DNA of 64,000 nucleotides from VRUE01 sp963704515. GTDB lineage: Bacteria > Actinomycetota > Thermoleophilia > Solirubrobacterales > 70-9. The stretch is taken from the NCBI GenBank assembly GCA_963704515.1, contig OY969913.1:124001-188000 (forward strand), in the 5' to 3' direction. The notes below the pieces were generated by a model. The model was not told the origin of the DNA. It was given only the letters and a program-made list of their open reading frames with translations, and did no database searches. How positions within the stretch are numbered: the stretch's first letter is position 1; each line of letters starts with the position of its first letter. Below, piece by piece: positions 35,219-44,459 of the stretch. The position numbers and the translations under genes were made by a program.

Positions 35219-35893
35219 ATGGATCCGAGCAACGCCCTGAACGCCCCCCAAGTCCCGGTCGGGACTAGCCCGGCCCCGGTCGCGCACCACTCTCTGGTCG
35301 CGGCCAGCGGCGAGCAGTGTCCATCGTGTGGAAACCCGGTCGCCCCCGACCAGCGCTACTGCCTCAACTGCGGCCAACGCTGCGGCGAGCCCCGCCTCCC
35401 CTTCATGAACGCGGTCACCTTCATGGAGGCAATGAAGCGGCCGGCCGCGGCATCGGCCTCACCGCCGAAGAAGGCGAAGCGGCGGCTCTCCCCCAACGCC
35501 GCGCTGATCGCCGGCGTCGGCACCCTGCTGCTGGCGATGGGGGTCGGCGTGCTGATCGGGCGCTCGGGCCACGATTCCGGCACCACCGGCGCCGCCACCG
35601 CGCCGCAGGTGATCAAGGTCGAAGGCAATGGCGGAGGCTCAGCCGAAACGGCCAGCACTGCCGGCAGCCCGGGCGGCAAAAGCGCCGGCGCTGGCAAGGG
35701 CTCCAAGAGCAACAAGAAGGTGGCGAAGAAGGCCGAAGCCAGGGCCGAATCGGGCCAAGGCGCCGAAGAAGTGCTCAAGCCGAGCGGCAACGTCAACCTG
35801 CCGCCCGCCACCGTGAGCCCCGGCGACAAGTGCAAGGCAGGCGAAGCGGGCTGCGAAGGCGGCGAATTCACGGGTAACTACTTCGGCGAATGA
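35219..35893 (+). CDS. Zinc-ribbon membrane protein with exported Lys/Gly/Ser-rich tail
   Basis: A 224-residue protein. Its N-terminal zinc ribbon, CPSCGNPVAPDQRYCLNCGQ, is close in sequence to that of the divergent phosphoesterase protein. A membrane helix follows (NAALIAGVGTLLLAMGVGVL), then an external low-complexity stretch rich in Ala, Gly, Ser and Lys (GKGSKSNKKVAKK) ending with two cysteines (CKAGEAGC). It overlaps the next gene by 4 nt. The shared ribbon type suggests the two proteins interact or share a partner. Function unknown. Confidence 0.7.
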   Translation: MDPSNALNAPQVPVGTSPAPVAHHSLVAASGEQCPSCGNPVAPDQRYCLNCGQRCGEPRLPFMNAVTFMEAMKRPAAASASPPKKAKRRLSPNAALIAGVGTLLLAMGVGVLIGRSGHDSGTTGAATAPQVIKVEGNGGGSAETASTAGSPGGKSAGAGKGSKSNKKVAKKAEARAESGQGAEEVLKPSGNVNLPPATVSPGDKCKAGEAGCEGGEFTGNYFGE

Positions 35894-36330
35894 GACTCCT
35901 GAAGAAATCAGCGAGATCGACGAAGGCGCCGGCGGCGAGCGCCAGCCGCAATGGTGCGCCCGCCCCGCAGGGCAAAGCCGCCGCTCCGAGCGCTCCGCCC
36001 CCCCACGAGCTAACGGTCGACCTCGAACGTCGCCGCGACCAGCTGGTGGCCCGCGTCGCCGAGCTGCAGTGGGACCTCGGCGGGCTGGTCTATGAGATGG
36101 CGATCCGCAACCGGATCGACGTCGAGGTGCTGGTCAAGCGAGCCGTCGCCCTGCAGGACGCCGACGCCGAGCTGAGCGAGGTGGAGCGGATCGTGCGCAT
36201 GGAGCAGACCGGCACGGCCGGCTCCTGCGCCGCCTGCGGCGCCCCGCACAGCACCGGCGCCACCTTCTGCTGGCAGTGCGGCCAGCCTCTCCTCCAGCAG
36301 GTCTCCAGCGACGCGATCCTGCGTCGCTGA
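35890..36330 (+). CDS. Coiled-coil protein with C-terminal zinc ribbon
   Basis: A 146-residue cytoplasmic protein with a basic, low-complexity N-terminus, then a helical region (ELTVDLERRRDQLVARVAEL, then VLVKRAVALQDADAELSEVE), and a C-terminal zinc ribbon CAACGAPHSTGATFCWQCGQ. Translationally coupled to the upstream membrane zinc-ribbon gene (4-nt overlap). With the divergent phosphoesterase gene it makes a three-protein zinc-ribbon locus. No known family name is assigned. Confidence 0.68.
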   Translation: MRLLKKSARSTKAPAASASRNGAPAPQGKAAAPSAPPPHELTVDLERRRDQLVARVAELQWDLGGLVYEMAIRNRIDVEVLVKRAVALQDADAELSEVERIVRMEQTGTAGSCAACGAPHSTGATFCWQCGQPLLQQVSSDAILRR

Positions 36331-36347
36331 ACGCCCGCCCTGCCCCT

Positions 36348-37598
36348 CTACGCGAGCGCCAGCTCCTCGCCGGGCCGCGTCTGGCTGGGCGTCTTGCCGG
36401 GCAGGAAGATCGAGAGCACGGCGGCGACGAGCACGCAGGCGACCGACGCCCACAGACAAGCCGTGAGGCCGTTCCACTGGTAGAGCAGCCCGGAGAGCAC
36501 CGTGCCGGCCAACCGCCCGCCGGCATTCGCCATGTAGTAGAAGCCGACGTTCATCGCCGCCTTGTCGTGTTCGGAATAGGCGAGGATCAGGTAGGAATGA
36601 ACGGCGGAGTTCATCGCGAAGACGACGCCGAAGGCGATCAGCCCGACGACGACCACGGCGGTCGGGTCGATGTCGAGGCCGAGGCCCACGGCGATCGCGG
36701 CGGGAAAGGCCGCCAGCGCGAAGGCCAGCCAGGTCGCGGTCCTGCCATCGGGCTCACCTCCGCCCTCCGCGCCCCGCCGGCGCACGAAGCCGGGGGCGGC
36801 GGCCTGCACGATCCCGTAGCCGATCACCCAGATCGCCAGGAAGCCGCCGGTCTGCCAGAAGCTCCAGCCCAGCACGGTCTCGAGGTAGACCGGCAGGCCG
36901 ACCACGAACCAGACGTCGCGCGAGGCGAAGAGGAAGACGCGGGCGGCGGCGAGGACGTTGACCGCGCGGTTGTTGGAGAACATGTGCTTGAACTTCGCCT
37001 TCGCGTCGGGGCGGCCGAGGTGCCCGTGCATCAGCCATGAGACCGAGAGCAGCGCGGCCCCGACGAACCCGGCCAGGATCGCCATCGAGGTCTGGAATCC
37101 GGCCAGGGTCAGCATCAGCCCGCCGAGGAAGAAGCCGACTCCCTTGAGCGCGTTCTTGGAGCCGGTCAGGATCGCGACCCAGCGGTAGAGGGAGGACTCG
37201 TCGCCCTCGGGGACGACCAGCTTGACCGCGCTCTTGGAGCTCATCTTGGTCAGGTCCTTGGCGATCCCGGAGATCGCCTGGGAGACCATCACGTAGGGAA
37301 CGACGAGCCACGCCTGCGGCACGAAGGCGAGCATGCTCACCGCGACGATCTGAGTGCCGAGGCCCATGAAGAGCGTCGTCCTCAGCCCGAAGCGGGCGGC
37401 GAGCCAGCCACCAACCAGGTTGGTGAGCACGCCGAAGACCTCGTAGAAGATGAAGAGCGAGGCGATCGTGAACGGCGAGTAGCCCTGTTCGTAGAAGTAG
37501 AAGAGGACCAGCATCCGGGTCGCCCCGTCGGTGAGCGTCTCGACCCAGTAGGCGCCGGTGACCAGAACGTAGTTGCGCAGGTCGCCCTGGCGGTTCAT
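36348..37598 (-). CDS. arsJ: Organoarsenical efflux MFS transporter ArsJ
   Basis: A 416-residue twelve-helix major facilitator. Its opening DLRNYVLVTGAYWVETLTDGATRMLVLFYF and the later GIAKDLTKMSSKSAVKLVVP and LTGSKNALKGVGFFLGGLML are the conserved blocks of ArsJ. ArsJ exports 1-arseno-3-phosphoglycerate made by the partner GAPDH, which then breaks down outside to arsenate. The gene starts 2 nt after the gapdh stop, with a divergent arsR beyond it. The context and motif blocks make the call firm. Confidence 0.9.
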   Translation of the reverse strand: MNRQGDLRNYVLVTGAYWVETLTDGATRMLVLFYFYEQGYSPFTIASLFIFYEVFGVLTNLVGGWLAARFGLRTTLFMGLGTQIVAVSMLAFVPQAWLVVPYVMVSQAISGIAKDLTKMSSKSAVKLVVPEGDESSLYRWVAILTGSKNALKGVGFFLGGLMLTLAGFQTSMAILAGFVGAALLSVSWLMHGHLGRPDAKAKFKHMFSNNRAVNVLAAARVFLFASRDVWFVVGLPVYLETVLGWSFWQTGGFLAIWVIGYGIVQAAAPGFVRRRGAEGGGEPDGRTATWLAFALAAFPAAIAVGLGLDIDPTAVVVVGLIAFGVVFAMNSAVHSYLILAYSEHDKAAMNVGFYYMANAGGRLAGTVLSGLLYQWNGLTACLWASVACVLVAAVLSIFLPGKTPSQTRPGEELALA

Positions 37599-37600
37599 CG

Positions 37601-38602
37601 TCAGGCGATCGCTCGCGCCAGCTCGACCAGCCGGTTGGCGTAGCCCCACTCGTTGTCGTACCAGGCGAGGACCTTGACCTGCGTCTCCTCGACGACCATC
37701 GTCGAGAGCGCGTCGACGACCCCCGAGCGCGGATCGTCGCGATAGTCGACCGAGACCAGCGGGCGCTCCTCGTAGCCGAGGATCCCACGCAGCGGACCTT
37801 CGGCCGCCGCCCGGAGCAGGCCGTTGACCTCCTCGACGTCAGTCGCCCGGGCGACCTCGAAGACGCAGTCGGTCAGCGAGGCGTTGAGCATCGGGACGCG
37901 CACCGCGAGACCGTTCAAGCGGCCCTCGAGCTCGGGGAAGATCAGCCCGATCGCGCTGGCCGAGCCGGTCGTCGTCGGGATCAGCGAGAGGCCGGCCGCC
38001 CGGGCGCGGCGCAGGTCCTTGTGCGGGGCGTCGACCACCGTCTGGGTGTTGGTCAGGTCGTGGAGCGTGGTGATCGCCCCGTGGCTGATGCCGATCCCCT
38101 CGTGGATCGCCTTGACCACGGGCGCCAGGCAGTTGGTCGTGCAGGATGCCGCGGTGAGGACGTCGAAGCGCGTCAGCTCGGCCGGGTCGTCGTTGACGCC
38201 GACGACGACGTTGAGCGCCCCCTCCTCCTTGACCGGGGCGGCGACGATCACCTTGCGGGCGCCCTGCCGGAAGTGAAGCTCGAGCGCCTCGAGGGTGCGG
38301 AACCTGCCGGAGCACTCGAGCACGATCTCGACCCCGGCCTCGGCCCAGGGGACGTCGCCGGGGTCGGCGAAGCTGCTGTATCCGATGCTTGCCCCCTCGA
38401 CGGTGAGCTGGCCGTCCTCGCCGCTCGCCTCCTCCGACCATCGCCCGTGGACGGAGTCGAAGCTCAGCAGGTGCGCCGCGGTCGCCGCGTCGCCGTGCGC
38501 CTCGTTGACATGGGCGAAGCAAAGCTCCGGCGATCCCCACGCGGCGCGCAGGGCCAGCCGCCCGATTCGCCCGAAGCCGTTTATGCCGACGCGCGCGGTC
38601 AT
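37601..38602 (-). CDS. Glyceraldehyde-3-phosphate dehydrogenase, ars-operon type
   Basis: A 333-residue GAPDH. It has the Rossmann VGINGFGRIGRLALRAAWG, the catalytic cysteine in TAASCTTNCLAPVVKAI near residue 150 and the C-terminal WYDNEWGYANRLVEL. In arsenate-resistance operons such an enzyme adds arsenate to glyceraldehyde 3-phosphate to give 1-arseno-3-phosphoglycerate, the ArsJ substrate. It is transcribed divergently from arsR and directly upstream of arsJ, which favours this role over glycolysis. A housekeeping role cannot be excluded from sequence. Confidence 0.9.
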   Translation of the reverse strand: MTARVGINGFGRIGRLALRAAWGSPELCFAHVNEAHGDAATAAHLLSFDSVHGRWSEEASGEDGQLTVEGASIGYSSFADPGDVPWAEAGVEIVLECSGRFRTLEALELHFRQGARKVIVAAPVKEEGALNVVVGVNDDPAELTRFDVLTAASCTTNCLAPVVKAIHEGIGISHGAITTLHDLTNTQTVVDAPHKDLRRARAAGLSLIPTTTGSASAIGLIFPELEGRLNGLAVRVPMLNASLTDCVFEVARATDVEEVNGLLRAAAEGPLRGILGYEERPLVSVDYRDDPRSGVVDALSTMVVEETQVKVLAWYDNEWGYANRLVELARAIA

Positions 38603-38629
38603 CAGCGATCTAGCCAGGCACCCTATCCA

Positions 38630-38658
38630 TTGACAAATGTGATTTCAATAGATATACG
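38630..38658 (+). promoter_or_regulatory. Divergent arsR / gapdh-arsJ promoter region
   Basis: TTGACA (38630-38635) and TATACG (38653-38658) are spaced by exactly 17 nt; the -10 ends seven bases before the arsR ATG, predicting a leaderless arsR mRNA. On the minus strand TTGAAA and TAGGGT, also 17 nt apart, overlap this promoter and point to gapdh. ArsR binding here would silence both directions. Confidence 0.65.
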
Positions 38659-38665
38659 TAAATAG

Positions 38666-39022
38666 ATGGCGGTCGATCTAGAGCTCGCACCGAAGCAGAA
38701 GCGGCCGGCGGGAGAGCCCTGCTGCGAGCCGGTCTTCTACCCCGAGATCGAGCGCGCCGAGGCGGAGCGCATGGCCGCGGTGGCGAAGGCGCTCGGCGAC
38801 CCGATCCGGATGCAGCTCGCCGACGTCCTGCGCAAGCACGCCGGCAAGGTCTGCGTCTGCGAGCTGGTCCCGCTCTTCGACCTCTCCCAGCCCACCGTGT
38901 CCCACCACCTCAGGGTCCTGCGCGAGGCCGGCATCGTCGAGTCCGAGCGCCAGGGGCTCTGGGCCTACTACTACGTCGTCCCCGACGCCCTGAAGGAGCT
39001 GTCCACATGGCTGACCAGATAG
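38666..39022 (+). CDS. arsR: ArsR-family arsenic-responsive repressor
   Basis: A 118-residue winged-helix repressor. KVCVCELVPLFDLSQPTVSHHLRVLREAG includes the helix-turn-helix and the metalloid-binding Cys63 and Cys65 (the CVC motif of ArsR alpha-3 sites). An extra pair, Cys19-Cys20 (EPCCEP), near the N-terminus may supply a further ligand. It represses the divergent gapdh-arsJ pair until arsenite binds. The gene meets the convergent pstB end to end without a gap (39022/39023). Confidence 0.92.
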   Translation: MAVDLELAPKQKRPAGEPCCEPVFYPEIERAEAERMAAVAKALGDPIRMQLADVLRKHAGKVCVCELVPLFDLSQPTVSHHLRVLREAGIVESERQGLWAYYYVVPDALKELSTWLTR

Positions 39023-39936
<914 letters not shown>

Positions 39937-39940
<4 letters not shown>

Positions 39941-40812
39941 TGCGCGATCCTCGCCTTGCTGCGGGCCAGCAGGACCCGCGCCCCGAGCCCGGCGAACATG
40001 ATGAAGGAGAGCAGGACCAGGCCCGCCCCCCAGGCCTGGGTCAGCGCTTCCGGGTTGGCTTCTTCGGAGAGCCGGAAGATCTTCACCGGGATGTTGGGGA
40101 CCACCTCGAAGGGGTTGAGCGAGACTTCCTTGCCGCTGAAGACCGAGTCGACCAGGATCAGCGGCGCGGTCTCACCGGCGGCGCGGGCGACGGCGAGGAT
40201 CGTCGCGGTGAGGATGCCGCCCATCGCGCTGGGCAGGATCACGGTCAGCACCGAGCGCCAGCGGCTCACCCCAAGCGCATCGGAGGCTTCGCGCATGCTG
40301 TCGGGGACCAGCGCCAGCACCTCCTGGGTACCGCGGGCGACGATCGGCAGCATGATGATCGCCAGCGCGACGGCGGCGGCGAAGGCCGACTGCTTGTGAT
40401 GGTCGACCAGCAGGCCGAAGACGAAGAGTCCGACGATGATCGAGGGCAGGCCGTTGATCAGGTCGAGCGTCAGGCGGACGAAGCTGCTCAGCCGGCCACC
40501 GCCGAACTCGGTCAGGTAGACGGCGATCAGCACCCCGATCGGCGCCGCGATCAGGGTCCCGATCGCGACGATCTCGGCGGTGCCGACCAGCATCGGGCCG
40601 ATCCCGTCCGGTTCGCCCTTGATCAGGAAGTCGAGGCTGAGCGCCGCGGCGCCGCGGGAGAGGACCGTGTAGACGACGATCGCCAGCACCCCCACGGCGA
40701 GAATCGCCGCCGCGGTCGCGCCGTACTCGGCGCCGTGGCTGACGATCCGCCGGCGGCGCAGGTTGCCGGTCGGCCGCAGCGGCGCCGCCGGGTCGAACGG
40801 AGTCTCGCTCAC
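39937..40812 (-). CDS. pstA: Phosphate ABC transporter permease PstA
   Basis: A 291-residue inner-membrane permease with six hydrophobic segments and the EAA-type loop REASDALGVSRWRSVLTVIL. INGLPSIIVGLFVFGL is typical of PstA. With PstC it forms the phosphate channel. It overlaps pstC and pstB by 4 nt each, giving a tightly coupled pstCAB unit. Confidence 0.94.
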
Positions 40813-41804
40813 CGGGCGATCGCCCTCCGGTAGTCAAAGCGCCGCCCAATCCACTGGGCGGTCAGGTTCGAGACCAGGCCGATGACGAGCAGGATCGCCC
40901 CCAGGTAGAAGAGCGAGGCTTTGTGCATTTCGGTGATCGCCCCGGGGAACTGGTTGGCGATCCGCGCGGCGAGCGTGTCGCCGGTCTTGAACAGGTTGGC
41001 GCTGATCTCCGACCCGGCGCCGATCACCTGGGCGACGGCGATCGCCTCGCCCAGCGCCCGGCCGAGGCCGAGCAGCGAGGCAGCAACCACCCCTGAGGTG
41101 GTGCTCGGCAGGACGACGCCGCGGATCACCTCCCAGCGGGTTGCGCCGAGCGCGCTGGCCCCGTCCTGCACGTCGCGCGGCACGGCCAGGAACAGGTCGC
41201 GCGAGATCGAGGCAATGATCGGCACGATCATGATCGTCAGGATCAGGCTCGCGGTGAAGACGCTCGAGCCGGTCGTCTGCGGCGGGCCGAAGAGCGGGAT
41301 GAAACCGAGCGTCTCGTGCAGCCAGGGCTCGAAATGCTTCTGCGCGTAGGGCGCAAGCACGACCAGGCCCCAGAAGCCGAGGATCACGCTGGGAATCGCG
41401 GCCAGCATTTCGACCAGCGGAGAGATCACGCCGCGCACGCCCTTCGGCGCGAGGAGGCTGAGGTAGAGCCCGATCGCGATCGCGATCGGGCCTCCGATCA
41501 GGAGGGCGAAGAAGGAGCTGATCAGGGTGCCGTAGAGCACCGTGCCGGCGCCGAAGACTTCGAAGTTCGGCTGCCATTCCGCGTCGGTGACGAAGCCGAG
41601 GCCGAATTGCGAGATCGCAGGACTGGCGCCCTTGACGACCTGGAAGCCGATCACCACAAGGACGACGACGGCGAGCAGGGCGGCGCCGGCGCAGACCGCC
41701 CGCAGCGCCGCGTCGCCGAAGCGGTCGAGCGCGCGCCTGCGGTCGCCGCCGCGCGATCCCGAGCCGGGGCGCGCCTGGGGGATCGGCCTGGCGACGGTGC
41801 TCAT
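40809..41804 (-). CDS. pstC: Phosphate ABC transporter permease PstC
   Basis: A 331-residue permease with six or seven hydrophobic segments. EMLAAIPSVILGFWGLVVLAPY and the EAA loop VQDGASALGATRWEVIRGVVLP identify PstC. First gene of the minus-strand pstCAB unit, divergent from pstS, with PHO boxes in the shared intergenic region. Confidence 0.94.
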   Translation of the reverse strand: MSTVARPIPQARPGSGSRGGDRRRALDRFGDAALRAVCAGAALLAVVVLVVIGFQVVKGASPAISQFGLGFVTDAEWQPNFEVFGAGTVLYGTLISSFFALLIGGPIAIAIGLYLSLLAPKGVRGVISPLVEMLAAIPSVILGFWGLVVLAPYAQKHFEPWLHETLGFIPLFGPPQTTGSSVFTASLILTIMIVPIIASISRDLFLAVPRDVQDGASALGATRWEVIRGVVLPSTTSGVVAASLLGLGRALGEAIAVAQVIGAGSEISANLFKTGDTLAARIANQFPGAITEMHKASLFYLGAILLVIGLVSNLTAQWIGRRFDYRRAIAR

Positions 41805-41824
41805 CGCGGCGCAGCCTAGAGCAG

Positions 41825-41960
41825 TTCACACCCCATTCCCACCCGGTTCGGTCAATTTTCACAGGATTGAAACAACTGACCTGCCGGCGTTCACACGATT
41901 GTCACAACTGTCCCATTTTCACATTTTTGATACAGACGAATTATTCACACAATTGAAACA
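41825..41960. promoter_or_regulatory. PHO box array between pstC and pstS
   Basis: Four clear sites at 41858-41874, 41890-41906, 41918-41934 and 41944-41960 fit TTCACA-n3-TTG-n2-ACA; a weaker fifth half-match (TTCACACCCCATTCCCA) begins at 41825. Each contains two 11-nt direct repeat units, as in actinobacterial PhoP boxes. Sites start 26-33 nt apart, roughly two and a half to three helical turns. They sit on an AT-rich background and probably control pstS and pstCAB together. Confidence 0.75.
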
Positions 41961-42055
41961 CCGGGTCCTCCGCGCAGCGAGATCCTGCGGCCGCCAGGGG
42001 GCGTTAAACGGCCTGTGGCACAAACTGAATGATCACAAGCCGAAAGGATTCCCTT

Positions 42056-43078
42056 TTGATTCGCAACAGGTTGTTTGGCTTCCTACTCGCGGTGACCGGG
42101 ATGGTCGCTTGCATGAGCGCCATCTCGACCGCCGCCGCATCCGCAAACCTGACCGGGGCCGGATCGTCGCTGGTCGCACCCCTGATGGCCAACTGGATCA
42201 GCGGCTACGAAGCTCACACGGTCGGTGCCGTCAAAGTCACCTACGGATCGGTTGGCTCTGGGGCCGGTATCGCCCAGATCACGGGCCGCACTGTGGACTT
42301 CGGAGCTTCCGACGCCCCGCTGACACCGGAACAGGCCGCCGCCTGCAACGGCTGCGTGCAGATCCCCTGGGCACTCACAGGAGTCGCCGTCGCCTTTCAC
42401 GTCAAGGGCGTCAGCAAGCTCAACCTCACGGGACCGATTGTCGCGGCGATCTACTTCGGCAAGATCACCAAGTGGAACGACCCGAAGATCAAGGCGCTCA
42501 ACCCGAAGGCTCACCTTCCGGGCACGACGATCACGCCGGTCTTCCGCAGCGACGGTTCCGGTGACACCTACGCCTTCACCAACTACCTCTCGAAAGAAAG
42601 TGGGGCGTGGAAGAAGAACGTTGGCTTTGCCACCTCGGTCGGCTTCCCGACCGGCGTCGGCGGCAAAGGCAACGTCGGCGTGACCTCGGTCGTCAAGGCG
42701 ACCAACGGCGCGATCGGCTACGTCTCGGGTTCCTACGCGATCGCCTCGGGTCTCAAGGCGGCGGCGTTGAAGAACGCGGCCGGCAACTACGAGTACCCGA
42801 ACCTGAAGAACATCTCGGCCGCGGCCGAAAGCGTCAAGAAGGTGCCGGCCAACAACGAACTCCACATCGTCTCGCCGGCGAAGAAGTACGCGACGGCCTA
42901 CCCGCTGTCGACCTTCACCTACTGCATCGTCCCGCACGGGGCTCCGCAGAAGACCGACCTGTCCTCGTTCATCCTCTACAACATGACGACCGGTCAGAAG
43001 TACGGCCCGGCGCTCGACTTCGCGCCGCTGCCGAAGGTCGTCCTGACCGCGGCGAAGAAGACGCTCGCCTCGCTCTAA
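42056..43078 (+). CDS. pstS: Phosphate-binding periplasmic-type protein PstS
   Basis: A 340-residue exported phosphate receptor. It has a signal sequence (FGFLLAVTGMVACMSAISTA) ending near ASANLTGAGS. LTGAGSSLVAPLMANWISGY, DFGASDAPLTPEQ and FRSDGSGDTYAFTNYL are PstS motifs that bind phosphate. TTG 42056 is preferred because AAAGGA lies seven bases upstream; ATG 42029 has no ribosome site. No lipobox is obvious, so it may be a secreted rather than a lipid-anchored form. Divergent from pstCAB. Confidence 0.92.
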   Translation: MIRNRLFGFLLAVTGMVACMSAISTAAASANLTGAGSSLVAPLMANWISGYEAHTVGAVKVTYGSVGSGAGIAQITGRTVDFGASDAPLTPEQAAACNGCVQIPWALTGVAVAFHVKGVSKLNLTGPIVAAIYFGKITKWNDPKIKALNPKAHLPGTTITPVFRSDGSGDTYAFTNYLSKESGAWKKNVGFATSVGFPTGVGGKGNVGVTSVVKATNGAIGYVSGSYAIASGLKAAALKNAAGNYEYPNLKNISAAAESVKKVPANNELHIVSPAKKYATAYPLSTFTYCIVPHGAPQKTDLSSFILYNMTTGQKYGPALDFAPLPKVVLTAAKKTLASL

Positions 43079-43116
43079 GACGGACTAGCGCCCAGGGAGG
43101 CGCCAAACGCCCCACC

Positions 43117-43150
43117 AAGGCCGGGGCCCCGCAAGGGGTTCCGGCCTTTT
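43117..43150 (+). terminator. Rho-independent terminator after pstS
   Basis: The stem AAGGCCGG...CCGGCCTT with an inner GCCCC/GGGG pairing and a GCAA loop is followed by TTTT. It starts 38 nt after pstS and abuts the convergent DUF4143 gene. Confidence 0.85.
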
Positions 43151-44385
43151 CATGCCCAGAGCGCCGATACCGGGACCGCCCACATCCGCTCGCCGAACGG
43201 CAACGTCTGCTCCCCGCAGTGGAGGACGATCCCGGCGGCGAAGTCGTCGCCGCGACTCTCACGAAGCTCGGAAAGGCCGCGGAAATCACGCTTGGAGGGC
43301 GTCGCGGAGGCCTTGATCTCTACGCCCACCACCTGGCCGCCCCGCCGCTCCAGCACGGCGTCGACCCCGGTCGCGCCGCCTCGGGTCCGGAGGTGGTGCA
43401 CGGTGGGACGAGCCTCGCTGGTCGCGGCTTGCTTGACCAGCTCCATCCGGGCGAAACCCTCCAGCAACCCGCCAGACAACGCTTCGTCGGCAACCAGCCT
43501 CTGCCGGTCGAGACTGAGGACGTGCGCCGCGAGTCCGGAATCGGCGAGCTGATACTTGGCCGCGGCGGTGGCCCTGCGGCCCATACTGCGTCTCCATGCC
43601 GGCACGCGAAGGACCACGAACGCCGCGTCGAGGAGGGTGAGATAGCGGCGCACCGAGGCTTCGGAGATCCGCATCTCGCTCGCCAGGGCCGCGAGGTTGA
43701 CGGGACCGGTGCTGCGGGCGGCAACCATGTTCAGGAGGGCGGGGACCTCGTCGAGGGCGCGAATATCGGCGAGGTCGCGGATGTCGCGCTCCATCAAAGT
43801 GCCCAGATAGGCCGAGAACCAGGCGTCGCGACGACGGCCCTCCGGTCGCTCTCGAGCCTCGGGCAGGCCGCCCGCGAGCGCCCGCTCGAGCCAGGCCTCA
43901 CGCCCAACCGGCGCATCGGCGATCGAAGGCGGTTCGCCGGCGAAGAGCGCATCGACGAGGTTGAGGGCAGATTCGGCGATCTCCGCCTGAGACAGCGGCC
44001 AGAGCGTGACCGGCTCGACCCGTCCCACGAGCGCGTCGCCGACGCGCGGCAGCGAAAGCACCCTGGCCGAGCCGGTGAGCAGGAACTGCCCCGGGCTGGG
44101 GTCCCGGTCCACGGTGCGCTTGATCTCGAGCAGGAGGTCCGGGGCCCGCTGCACCTCGTCGATCGCCACCGGCCGTTCGAGGCCGGAGACGAAGCCGACC
44201 GGATCCTCTGTCGCCAAACGGCGAACCCCGGCGTCGTCCAGGGTGACGTAGGACATCGGCAGGGCGTCCGCGACCAGCTCCCGGACCAGAGTTGTCTTAC
44301 CCGCCTGACGGGGACCAGCGACCATGACAACGCGGGAATCGGCGGCAGCTTCGAGGATCAGCTTGCGCACGTGGCGTTGAATCAC
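43150..44385 (-). CDS. AAA-type ATPase with DUF4143 domain
   Basis: A 411-residue ATPase. Walker A GPRQAGKTT (residues 24-32) and AIDEVQRAPDLLLEIK (Walker B) lie in the first 100 residues. TGSARVLSLPRVGDALVGRV and an archaeal-type wHTH segment (LASEMRISEASVRRYLTLLD) follow, with a C-terminal nuclease-like VVGVEIKASATPSKRDFRGL. DUF4143 proteins are widespread and poorly understood, often linked to mobile DNA or defence. A perfect palindrome at 44417-44453 lies just upstream. Confidence 0.85.
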   Translation of the reverse strand: MIQRHVRKLILEAAADSRVVMVAGPRQAGKTTLVRELVADALPMSYVTLDDAGVRRLATEDPVGFVSGLERPVAIDEVQRAPDLLLEIKRTVDRDPSPGQFLLTGSARVLSLPRVGDALVGRVEPVTLWPLSQAEIAESALNLVDALFAGEPPSIADAPVGREAWLERALAGGLPEARERPEGRRRDAWFSAYLGTLMERDIRDLADIRALDEVPALLNMVAARSTGPVNLAALASEMRISEASVRRYLTLLDAAFVVLRVPAWRRSMGRRATAAAKYQLADSGLAAHVLSLDRQRLVADEALSGGLLEGFARMELVKQAATSEARPTVHHLRTRGGATGVDAVLERRGGQVVGVEIKASATPSKRDFRGLSELRESRGDDFAAGIVLHCGEQTLPFGERMWAVPVSALWA

Positions 44386-44416
44386 GCGCTAGATGATGGC
44401 AAATCCGTCAAGAGAA

Positions 44417-44453
44417 GATGGAAATTCCGTCAGTAGCTGACGGAATTTCCATC
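44417..44453. promoter_or_regulatory. Perfect palindrome upstream of DUF4143 ATPase gene
   Basis: Two 17-bp perfect inverted arms (44417-44433 and 44437-44453) surround TAG. The arms contain GGAAATTCCGTC. It is AT-rich for this genome. Lying between the MerR stop and the DUF4143 start, it may be an operator or a hairpin separating the two genes. Confidence 0.6.
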
Positions 44454-44459
44454 AAAGCG

